Of a stretch of 64,000 nt of DNA, positions 1 to 6,908 are shown piece after piece. The notes beneath the pieces are model-generated. The model saw nothing but the letters and a program-made list of their open reading frames with translations, did not search any database and was not told where the DNA came from. The DNA comes from Sphingomonas lycopersici (GTDB lineage Bacteria > Pseudomonadota > Alphaproteobacteria > Sphingomonadales > Sphingomonadaceae): assembly GCF_026130605.1 (NCBI RefSeq), contig NZ_JANFAU010000004.1:62001-126000 (forward strand), in the 5' to 3' direction. Within the stretch, counting starts at the first letter, position 1. Each line of letters starts with the position of its first letter. The translations under genes were made by a program, and so were the position numbers.

Positions 1-119
1 TCGGGAATCGTCAGCCCGAACATCGATTCATAGGCATGGGCGATCCGGTCGCTCACCAGATTCGAGGTGATCGACAAACGATACGGCAGGAACCGATCGA
101 GCTGTAGGCGATTGGTCAT
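1..119 (-). CDS. MarR-family transcriptional regulator, N-terminal 39 residues only (cut by window start)
   Basis: The minus-strand frame opens with ATG at 119-117 and runs off the window. The visible residues (MTNRLQLDRFLPYRLSIT, then SNLVSDRIAHAYESMFGLTIP) match the first helix and dimerisation segment that begins many MarR regulators, just before the winged helix. It is divergent from hppD across an 83-base gap, so it may control tyrosine/homogentisate catabolism. That role is inferred from position only, and the DNA-binding part lies outside the window. Confidence 0.7.
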   Translation of the reverse strand, partial: MTNRLQLDRFLPYRLSITSNLVSDRIAHAYESMFGLTIP

Positions 120-135
120 ACGGGAACGGTAGCAT

Positions 136-164
136 TTGACACGACTTGCTCAACACGCAATAAT
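136..164 (+). promoter_or_regulatory. Predicted sigma-70-type promoter of hppD
   Basis: TTGACA at 136-141 is followed after 17 bases by AATAAT at 159-164, five of six matches to the -10 consensus. This predicts transcription starting near 171, about 30 bases before the hppD start codon. The -35 element is about 17 bases from the divergent MarR start, so a regulator bound here could affect both genes. Confidence 0.5.
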
Positions 165-202
165 AGTTTCAATTGATACCAACCCCTTTGGGAAGACCTG
201 TC

Positions 203-1240
203 ATGACCCCCGACAATCCGCTTGGCCTCAACGGTTTCGAGTTCGTCGAATTCACCTCGCCCGATCCCGAGGCAATGGGGCGGCAGTTCGAGCAGCTCGG
301 CTTCACGGCGACCCACCGTCATCCGACCAAGAATATCACCCGCTACAAGCAGGGCCGCATCAACCTGATGCTCAACCGTGACGAGGCCGGGCGGGTTGCG
401 GCGTTCCGCGGCGAACACGGCCCCTCAGCAAGCGCGATGGCGTTCCGCGTCGCCGATCCCGATGCGGCGATGAAATGGGCGCTGGAGCATGGCGCGAAGC
501 GCACCGACGAAGACGATACGGTGATCCAGGGGATCGGCGGCAGCTATCTCTATTTCATCGAGGACGGCACCGATCTCTACGCCGACTGGGCCGAATTCCC
601 CGGCTGGCGCGAGGCGGAGGCGAAGAACAATGTCGGGCTCGACCTGCTCGACCACCTCACTCACAATGTCCGCCGCGGACAGATGCGGGTATGGTCCGAA
701 TTCTACCGCACGCTCTTCAACTTCGAGGAACAGAAGTATTTCGATATCAAGGGCAAGGCGACCGGGCTGTTCAGCCAGGCGATGATCGCCCCCGATCACG
801 CGATCCGCATCCCGCTCAACGAGAGCCAGGACGAAAATTCGCAGATCGAGGAATTCATCCGCGAATATCACGGCGAGGGCATCCAGCATCTCGCGCTGAC
901 CACCCCGGATATCTACGACACGGTCGAGCGGCTGCGTGCGCGCGGGGTGAAGCTGCAGGACACGATCGAGACCTATTACGAGCTGGTCGACAAGCGCGTC
1001 CCCGGCCACGGCGAGGATCTCGAGCGGCTCAAGAAGAACCGCATCCTGATCGACGGTTCGGTCGAGACCGGCGAAGGCATCCTGCTGCAGATCTTCACCG
1101 AGAATATGTTCGGCCCGATCTTCTTCGAGATCATCCAGCGCAAGGGCAACGAAGGGTTCGGCAACGGCAATTTCCAGGCGTTGTTCGAAAGCATCGAGCT
1201 CGATCAGATCCGCCGCGGGGTGATCAAGGTCGACGCCTGA
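203..1240 (+). CDS. hppD: 4-hydroxyphenylpyruvate dioxygenase
   Basis: 345 residues, the usual length for bacterial HPPD. This Fe(II) enzyme turns 4-hydroxyphenylpyruvate into homogentisate in tyrosine breakdown. The C-terminal half holds the family signatures and likely iron ligands: the His in LDHLTHNV, the His in EGIQHLALTT and the Glu in FFEIIQRKG, followed by the typical GFGNGNFQALFESIE end. The ATG at 203 was chosen because GGAAGA lies just upstream and the protein then begins MTPDNPLGLNGFEFVEF, as family members do; the frame is open a little further 5'. A good promoter lies at 136-164. A MarR gene is divergent, and a Rieske protein and a hydrolase follow. No homogentisate dioxygenase gene is in the window. 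Confidence 0.95.
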   Translation: MTPDNPLGLNGFEFVEFTSPDPEAMGRQFEQLGFTATHRHPTKNITRYKQGRINLMLNRDEAGRVAAFRGEHGPSASAMAFRVADPDAAMKWALEHGAKRTDEDDTVIQGIGGSYLYFIEDGTDLYADWAEFPGWREAEAKNNVGLDLLDHLTHNVRRGQMRVWSEFYRTLFNFEEQKYFDIKGKATGLFSQAMIAPDHAIRIPLNESQDENSQIEEFIREYHGEGIQHLALTTPDIYDTVERLRARGVKLQDTIETYYELVDKRVPGHGEDLERLKKNRILIDGSVETGEGILLQIFTENMFGPIFFEIIQRKGNEGFGNGNFQALFESIELDQIRRGVIKVDA

Positions 1241-1267
1241 TCGCAGGGTCATCGCGTTCCAAATTGC

Positions 1268-1318
1268 GTCCCCGTGAAGGGGAGACCCAGACTGGGCTCC
1301 CGCCTCCGCGGGAGCACA
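1268..1318. repeat. Palindromic intergenic element, family B
   Basis: Two short inverted repeats in tandem, of the form GTCCCCG..CGGGGAC then CTCCCGCC..GCGGGAG. Copies of the same design occur at 45430-45519 and 60249-60300, and a variant at 44444-44540. It lies between hppD and the Rieske gene and covers the only GTG start available to the latter. Confidence 0.7.
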
Positions 1319-1711
1319 TTTTGTGGTACGTTCCGCGCCCCCACCCCGAAAGCACGTCCGCTGACCGAACGCCTCATCGTCACGCCTGCCGGCATCGCGC
1401 TCGGCCCGCTCGATCTGATCGCCGACGGCGCGGCGCGCGGGTTCGTGATCGAGATGCGCGCCGGCCGTTTCCACGGCTTCGTCGTGCGTCGCGGCGATGC
1501 GGTATATGGTTATGTCGACCGCTGCCCGCATATGGGGCTGCCGCTCGCGCAGAAACTCGACGATTATGTCGCGGGCGATATGATCGCGTGCAGTTGGCAC
1601 GGCGCGGTCTTCGATACCGCCTCGGGCAAGTGCCGCGGCGGCCCCTGCCCCGGCACCGGGCTGACGCGCTGGCCCGTCACGATCCGGGACGGCACGATCG
1701 TCACCGCCTGA
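1274..1711 (+). CDS. Rieske (2Fe-2S) protein
   Basis: A small soluble Rieske domain. The two cluster-binding motifs are both present: C-P-H-M in VDRCPHMGLPL and C-S-W-H-G in MIACSWHGAVFD, i.e. Cys-X-His and Cys-X2-His about 20 residues apart. The second box is followed by the usual GKCRGGPCPGTGL. It is probably a stand-alone ferredoxin or assembly-type Rieske protein, since no oxygenase domain is attached. The start is uncertain. The GTG at 1274 lies inside a palindromic repeat and the first 29 residues look non-coding. Homology appears to begin near LTERLIV (codon at 1361, a CTG). It is co-directional with hppD and the following hydrolase. Confidence 0.8.
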   Translation: MKGRPRLGSRLRGSTFCGTFRAPTPKARPLTERLIVTPAGIALGPLDLIADGAARGFVIEMRAGRFHGFVVRRGDAVYGYVDRCPHMGLPLAQKLDDYVAGDMIACSWHGAVFDTASGKCRGGPCPGTGLTRWPVTIRDGTIVTA

Positions 1712-1777
1712 TCCTAAATTATTGCAGTTCGATGACGAATACGGCAAGCTGCTTCGTTCGAAGGAGTGACGCGCGCA

Positions 1778-2674
1778 ATGGCGAAGGCAACCGCCAACGG
1801 TATCGAGATCGAATATGACGAGTTCGGCGCGAAGGATGCGCCGGCGGTGTTGATGATCATGGGGCTCGGCGCGCAGCTGGTGCGCTGGCCGATGGCGCTC
1901 GTCGATGCTTTGGTCGCGCGGGGCTATCGCGTGATCCGCTACGACAATCGCGATGTCGGTCTGTCGACCAAGTGCGATTCCGCCGGCACCCCCAATTTCG
2001 CGCTGATGGCGGTGTCGCACATCCTGCGCCGCCCGATCCGCGCGCCTTATACGCTCACCGACATGGCCGCCGACGCCGCCGGACTGCTCGACGCGCTCGG
2101 GATCGAGCGCGCGCATGTCGTCGGCGCCTCGATGGGCGGGATGATCGCGCAATTGTTCGCCGCGCACTGGCCGGAGCGGACCTTGTCGCTCACCTCGATC
2201 ATGTCGACCACCGGCAATCCCGCGCTCCCGGGCGCCTCGTTGCAGGCGATGAGCATCCTGCTGCGGCGACCGCGCGACAACGATCTCGAGGCGATCGTCG
2301 CCCACGGCGTGAAAGCGGCCAAGGTGGTCGGCGGCAGCTTCCCCGAGGACGATCGCTTGATGGCCGAGCGCTATCGCGACGAAATCGTCCGCAACCATCA
2401 CCCGTCGGGCTTCGTTCGTCAGATGGCCGCGATCCTCGCCGACGGCGATCGCCGCACGCGGCTGAAGACGATCGCTGCCCCCACCGTCGTGATCCACGGT
2501 GCGGACGATCCCTTGGTCCCGGCCGAGGGCGGACGCGATACTGCCGCCGCGATCCCCGGCGCGCGGCTTGTCGAGATCCCCGGCATGGGTCACACGCTGC
2601 CCCCGGAGGTGATCCCGACGGTGGTCGCCGCATTCGAAAGCGTGGCACGGCCGAGACTGGCACGCGCCGCCTGA
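1778..2674 (+). CDS. Alpha/beta-hydrolase fold protein
   Basis: 298 residues. The nucleophile elbow GASMGG (Ser about residue 118), the acid in VIHGADDPLVP and the terminal His in IPGMGHTLP make a complete Ser-Asp-His triad. The oxyanion region is LMIMGLGAQLVRWP, and the YDNRDVGLS segment is typical of the TIGR-type esterase/lipase and RdmC-like subgroup. The ATG at 1778 follows AAGGAG at 1761-1766; a GTG at 1766 would overlap that ribosome site. The substrate is unknown. It probably shares a transcript with the upstream Rieske gene, 66 bases away. Confidence 0.85.
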   Translation: MAKATANGIEIEYDEFGAKDAPAVLMIMGLGAQLVRWPMALVDALVARGYRVIRYDNRDVGLSTKCDSAGTPNFALMAVSHILRRPIRAPYTLTDMAADAAGLLDALGIERAHVVGASMGGMIAQLFAAHWPERTLSLTSIMSTTGNPALPGASLQAMSILLRRPRDNDLEAIVAHGVKAAKVVGGSFPEDDRLMAERYRDEIVRNHHPSGFVRQMAAILADGDRRTRLKTIAAPTVVIHGADDPLVPAEGGRDTAAAIPGARLVEIPGMGHTLPPEVIPTVVAAFESVARPRLARAA

Positions 2675-2697
2675 ACGACTTCAGCTTCGCTGCTTAG

Positions 2698-2724
2698 GTC
2701 ACCCCGACCTTGCGCCGGGGTGAC
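2698..2724. repeat. Short inverted repeat between convergent genes
   Basis: GTCACCCCG (2698-2706) and CGGGGTGAC (2716-2724) form a 9-bp stem with a 9-base loop. It lies between the convergent hydrolase and MDR oxidoreductase genes. It matches the ends of the longer element at 19821-19926 and may serve as a terminator, though it has no T-run. Confidence 0.5.
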
Positions 2725-2737
2725 GAAAGCCGCGCCG

Positions 2738-3724
2738 TTACAGCCGCACCAGCATCTTCCCCATATTCCCCCCGGTGAAGAGCCCGCGGAACGCCTCGGG
2801 CATCGCCGCGATCCCTTCATGCACGGTTTCGTGGCGCTTGAGCTTCCCTTCCTTCAGCCACCCGCCCATGTCGCGATAGAAATCGCCCATCTGCGCGAAG
2901 AAATCGCTGACGATGAAGCCGCGGATATTGATCCGCGCGCCGATCACCTTGGCGAGATAGCGCAGCTCCTGCGGCTTGGCATCATTGTAGATGTCGATCA
3001 TCCCGCAGATCGCGAACCGCGCGTGCAGTCGCGCAGCGAGCAACGCCGCATCGAGATGGTCGCCGCCGACATTGTCGAAATAGACGTCGATCCCGTCGGG
3101 TGCCGCCTGCATCAGCCCGCGCGCGACCGGCCCGGCCTTGTAATCGATGACCTGATCCGCGCCGAGTTCCTTCACCCAGGCGCATTTGTCGGCGCCGCCC
3201 GCGGCACCGATCACCGTCATTCCCTTGGCCTTGGCGATCTGGACGACGGTCGAGCCGACCGCGCCCGCCGCGGCGGAGACGAACACCACGTCGCCGGGCT
3301 TGGCCGACGCCACTTCGAGCAACCCGAAATAGGCCGTCATCCCCGGCATCCCGAGCTGACCGAGATAAGCCTGATCCTCGACCCCCAGCGCGGGCAGCTT
3401 CTGCGCCTCGGCGGCGTCGAGCACCGCTTCCTCGCGCCAGCCGAGCATATGCTGCACCTTGGCGCCGACCGGGAGATCGGGGCTGTTGCTTTCGACCACC
3501 TCGCCGATCGCGCCGCCCTGCATCGGCTCGCCCAACGCGAACGGCGGGACGTAGCTTTTCACGTCGTTCATCCGGCCGCGCATATAGGGATCGACCGACA
3601 GCCAGCGGTTGGCGACGCGCACCTGCCCCGCGCCGAGCGGCGCCGAAGGCACGTCGATCAACGCGAAATTATCGTCCTCCGGCATTCCCGCCGGGCGTGA
3701 TTTCAAAGTCCAGGCACGTGCCAT
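2738..3724 (-). CDS. NADP-dependent oxidoreductase, MDR superfamily (leukotriene B4 dehydrogenase / CurA-like)
   Basis: 328 residues, the normal size for zinc-free medium-chain dehydrogenase/reductases that reduce the double bond of alpha,beta-unsaturated ketones or aldehydes with NADPH. The N-terminal GroES-like domain holds VDPYMRGRMN, a hallmark of this subgroup. The Rossmann nucleotide site is VSAAAGAVGSTVVQIAK, and the DGIDVYFDNVGG segment is conserved in the family. It has no zinc-binding cysteine cluster. It starts with ATG at 3724-3722. It stands alone on the minus strand. The physiological substrate cannot be told from the sequence. Confidence 0.88.
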   Translation of the reverse strand: MARAWTLKSRPAGMPEDDNFALIDVPSAPLGAGQVRVANRWLSVDPYMRGRMNDVKSYVPPFALGEPMQGGAIGEVVESNSPDLPVGAKVQHMLGWREEAVLDAAEAQKLPALGVEDQAYLGQLGMPGMTAYFGLLEVASAKPGDVVFVSAAAGAVGSTVVQIAKAKGMTVIGAAGGADKCAWVKELGADQVIDYKAGPVARGLMQAAPDGIDVYFDNVGGDHLDAALLAARLHARFAICGMIDIYNDAKPQELRYLAKVIGARINIRGFIVSDFFAQMGDFYRDMGGWLKEGKLKRHETVHEGIAAMPEAFRGLFTGGNMGKMLVRL

Positions 3725-3909
3725 CGCTCTCCTCCTCTATCGCCTTGTTCGAAGCGAAGGTATGGTGCGGTGGGCAATAAAAACAAGGGGGCTCGATCGC
3801 CTGCGACACGGCCCGCGCGGACAAAGTTCAGATTTGTTGCATGAGGGCGTTGCATCGCCCGGCAGAGGCCGCTAATGGCGTCGCTCCCGGCGATGCCGGG
3901 GCACCGGGC

Positions 3910-3985
3910 GGGGCCGTAGCTCAGATGGGAGAGCGCTGCAATCGCACTGCAGAGGTCAGGGGTTCGATTCCCCTCGGCTCCACCA
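3910..3985 (+). tRNA. tRNA-Ala (anticodon CGC)
   Basis: The full cloverleaf can be folded by eye. The acceptor stem GGGGCCG pairs with CGGCTCC and includes the G3-U70 wobble pair that identifies alanine tRNAs. There is a D arm with GCTC/GAGC, an anticodon stem CTGCA/TGCAG with loop ATCGCAC (anticodon CGC, reading GCG), and a T arm AGGGG-TTCGATT-CCCCT. The 3' CCA is encoded. Length 76 bases. Confidence 0.96.
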
Positions 3986-4017
3986 CCCGGAACCTTCGGA
4001 AATCGCAAACCGCTTCG

Positions 4018-5046
4018 CTACGCAGGCAATTCTGCTGCCGCTCCGGTGCGCGGCCGCCGGCCGATCCGATCCTTGAGCTTGTTGAAGGGCAGCTCGACCA
4101 GGAAATAACTCGCGATTGCCAGGCCGATCGAAACGACGGCTACCGCGGTTACGTACAGCACCCGGTTGTCATCCTGCTGAAACCGGATCGCCGATATGAG
4201 CAGCATATAGTGCCAGAGGTACAGGCCGTAGGACAATTTGCCGACGAACACGAAGGGCTTGAACGTGAGGAAAACGCGCGCCCAGCCGTCCACCACCGTG
4301 AACTTGATCAGCGCCGCCGATGCCAGCGTCGCGGCGAAGAGCCCGCTAGCCCAGATGAAACTCGCGTCGGCCTTCAGCGCGATATAGCATCCGAACAGGG
4401 TCACGATCGCGACATAAGGCATCCACGCGCGATACGGGATCGACTTTTCGACCAACGCCAGAAGGCAGCCGACCAGCAACGCGTCCGCTCGTGTGTCGAA
4501 GCCGTTATAGATACGTTGAACCTCTGCACCGTCGACAATCAGGTAGAACCGCCACGCAACGATGATCGAAATCGCCGTGAGCAGCAGACGGATACGCCGC
4601 CGTTTGACGACGAAAAGCAGCATCAGCGGCCATAGCAGATAGAATTGCTCCTCGATCGCCAGCGACCATGTGTGACCGAGCGCGCCTTCCTCCCCCAAAC
4701 CGAATGCGCGGTTGAAGTTCATCGTATAACTACCAGCGAACAACGCCGCTTCCACCGCGCTGTCCAGCTTCGCGGTCAATATCGCGATCACCAGCGATGC
4801 CGCCAGCACAAGGGCAAGCGCAGGCGACAGACGCAGAAATCGTTTAAGATAGAAGCGCTGGAGATTCAGCGTCCCGGTGCTGTCCAATTCTTGCACAAGG
4901 ATCTTCGTGATCAGATATCCGCTAAGTACGAAAAACAGGGTGACGCCCACCCATCCGCCGGGCAAACGCCCCCAGGTGAAATGCGAAGCCATGACGAGCG
5001 CCACCGCCGCGGCGCGCAAGCCGTCCAGACTTGGGCTGTATCGCAT
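4018..5046 (-). CDS. Acyltransferase-3 family membrane protein (OafA/YrhL type)
   Basis: 342 residues from the ATG at 5046, which has AAAGGT a few bases upstream on its strand. The protein begins with the family signature SLDGLRAAAVALVMASHF, in which the His is the presumed catalytic residue. It continues with FFVLSGYLITKIL and the RFYLKRFLRLSPAL segment, then about ten hydrophobic helices. Such integral inner-membrane enzymes O-acylate surface polysaccharides, lipid A, glucans or peptidoglycan; the target here is unknown. The frame stays open upstream to 5193 but that extension is basic and unlike the family. No polysaccharide genes are next to it. Confidence 0.88.
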   Translation of the reverse strand: MRYSPSLDGLRAAAVALVMASHFTWGRLPGGWVGVTLFFVLSGYLITKILVQELDSTGTLNLQRFYLKRFLRLSPALALVLAASLVIAILTAKLDSAVEAALFAGSYTMNFNRAFGLGEEGALGHTWSLAIEEQFYLLWPLMLLFVVKRRRIRLLLTAISIIVAWRFYLIVDGAEVQRIYNGFDTRADALLVGCLLALVEKSIPYRAWMPYVAIVTLFGCYIALKADASFIWASGLFAATLASAALIKFTVVDGWARVFLTFKPFVFVGKLSYGLYLWHYMLLISAIRFQQDDNRVLYVTAVAVVSIGLAIASYFLVELPFNKLKDRIGRRPRTGAAAELPA

Positions 5047-5536
5047 GTTGACCTTTTTGGTTAATCTACACTTAATTTCCCCTGCCGATATTTCGTCGCG
5101 CAACGCAACTGCGGAATGGCCGTCGCGTAGCGACTGATCCGTTTTGGGACACATGTCGGCGAGGCGACCCGCGCGACGCGAGAGCGGCGCCACCTCCCTC
5201 GCCCCATTGGCGCCGGGTCCGAATGGTCACCAACAGAGCGATGGCGGCGGGTCGCAACGTTCTTGCACGGTCCGCAGACTGGCAACCGCAGGCCGATTGC
5301 AAGCCGCTCCACGGGCTCCGAATAAGCCGGAAATCGCGCCACCTCGCCTCCGCGGCCGGAGCCGGACAGCGCGTGCGGTAATATCGATGAAGTTTTTTAC
5401 GTTATGATTGAAGCTGATGGCAAACTGGTTGCCACCTTCCACGGCAGATCATCCGCACCCGATAATCTCACATCGAATGCAGATGATGCTCGCAGATTCA
5501 TACAGAGTTTTACAATCGCACCGCGCCGCGGCGCTT
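5047..5536. other. 490-base region without a recognisable gene
   Basis: It separates two leftward genes, the acyltransferase-3 and the exported amidohydrolase. The part near 5380-5520 is clearly richer in A+T than its surroundings. The open frames that cross it are short, basic and unlike any family I know. It should hold the acyltransferase promoter and the end of the amidohydrolase transcript. I see no strong T-tailed hairpin. Confidence 0.6.
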
Positions 5537-6883
5537 TTACGGAAGCTGAAAGCCCGGTGCCTTGAACTGATGCCCCTGCGACATGACGTAGACCACGCGG
5601 GTCGACGCCTCGATCTGATCGATCGGATTGCCGTCGAACGCGACGATATCGGCCGATTTCCCCGGCTCGATCGTCCCCGCCTTGGCGGAGATGCCAAGCA
5701 GTTCGGCGTTGGTCAGCGTCACCGCGCGCAAGGCCGCGGCCGAGCTCATCCCGCCTTGGCGCACCATCAGCACCATCTCGTCGCCCGGCGTCCCGCCGAA
5801 ATCGGTGCCGACCGCGAGCGTCACGCCGTTGCGCAGCGCGACCTTGACCTGCCGGCCGATCCCGTCGGGCTGCGCCTCGGGCATGCCGAGCACCTTCATG
5901 CGGGTATTCTCGCTGATCGGGCGATCGCCCGGCTTGGGGTTGCGCACGCGGCGCAGCACATCGGTCGGCGCTTCGAGCGTCGGCACCAGATAGGTGCCGT
6001 GCGCCTTCATCAATTTGGCGCCCTCGTCGTCAAGATAATTGCCGTGCTCGATCGAATCGACACCGGCGCGCACCGCGGCCTTGATCCCCTCGGCGCCGAT
6101 CGCGTGGGCCATCACCTTGCGCTTCATCAGATGCGCGGCGTCGACGATCGCGTGGAGCTCGGCATCGGTGAATTGCTGGTCGAGCCCGGTATAGCTGTCG
6201 TCGACCACGCCCGCGGTATCGATGATCTTGATCTGATCCGCGCCGAGCTGGATCTGCCGCCGCGTCACCTTGGCGCATTCGCCGTCGCCGTCGCACACGC
6301 CGCTGGAGAAGGCCGGCGGCTGGAGCGAGGCCTGGAAATTGCCGTTGCGGAAATCGCCGTGCCCGCCCGTGGTGGTGATCGGCGCGCCCGAGGCGAGGAT
6401 GCGCGGCCCGACCACCAGCCCCTTGTTGATCGCATCGCGCAGCGGGAAGATGATTTCGGGGGTGCCGCCCGCGTCGCGCACGGTGGTCGCCCCGCCCATC
6501 ACCTTCTCGCGCGCGTTGCGCAGTGCCGCGGTCAGATCGCCCGCGCCGACATGGACATGCGCGTCGATTAGCCCGGCCATGACGAATTTGTCGCGCAATT
6601 CGACGATCGCGACATTGGCCGCGGTAACGCCGTTGCCGATCGCCTCCGCGCCGACGAAGCCGGGGCGCACCGCCTCGATCCTGTCGTTCTTGACGATGAT
6701 GCTGGCATCCTTCGCCACCGGCTTGCCGGCATCGGCCATCAACGTACCGGCGTGGATGATCGTCCAGCGATCGGGGGCCTTCTCCGCCTTGGGCGCGAGC
6801 ACGCTATCCGCCTGCGCCAGCGCCTGACCAGACACCCCCAGCAGCGCGGCCGCCACGGCCAGCGCAATCGTCTTCGTTTTCAT
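5537..6883 (-). CDS. Exported amidohydrolase (imidazolonepropionase-like, TIM-barrel metal hydrolase)
   Basis: 448 residues with a signal peptide (MKTKTIALAVAAALLGVSGQ, cleavage after ALAQA), so the enzyme is periplasmic. Metal ligands of the amidohydrolase superfamily are visible: His109-X-His111 in GLIDAHVHVG, the bridging-lysine region DQIKIIDTAG, the His residues in MAHAIG and SIEHGN, and the catalytic Asp in VGTDFGGTPGD. A beta-sandwich domain flanks the barrel (TIEPGKSADIVAFDGNPI at the end). This subgroup includes Xaa-Pro and Xaa-Arg/Lys dipeptidases and prolidase-like enzymes. It lies 25 bases after the M14 peptidase gene on the same strand, which suggests consecutive steps in peptide breakdown. 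Confidence 0.9.
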   Translation of the reverse strand: MKTKTIALAVAAALLGVSGQALAQADSVLAPKAEKAPDRWTIIHAGTLMADAGKPVAKDASIIVKNDRIEAVRPGFVGAEAIGNGVTAANVAIVELRDKFVMAGLIDAHVHVGAGDLTAALRNAREKVMGGATTVRDAGGTPEIIFPLRDAINKGLVVGPRILASGAPITTTGGHGDFRNGNFQASLQPPAFSSGVCDGDGECAKVTRRQIQLGADQIKIIDTAGVVDDSYTGLDQQFTDAELHAIVDAAHLMKRKVMAHAIGAEGIKAAVRAGVDSIEHGNYLDDEGAKLMKAHGTYLVPTLEAPTDVLRRVRNPKPGDRPISENTRMKVLGMPEAQPDGIGRQVKVALRNGVTLAVGTDFGGTPGDEMVLMVRQGGMSSAAALRAVTLTNAELLGISAKAGTIEPGKSADIVAFDGNPIDQIEASTRVVYVMSQGHQFKAPGFQLP

Positions 6884-6908
6884 GATCTTCCTCTGTCCCC
6901 CAAGTCGT

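Noticed and set aside
425..2593. A long minus-strand open frame of 722 codons opposite hppD, the Rieske gene and the hydrolase.
   Set aside because: It is the antisense of real genes: high GC leaves long open frames on the other strand. Its residues are rich in Arg, Asp and His with no known domain.
3910..3985. tRNA-Ala next to an unrelated acyltransferase gene as a possible phage or island integration site.
   Set aside because: No copy of the tRNA 3' end is found further along, no integrase is present, and the neighbours look like ordinary chromosomal genes.
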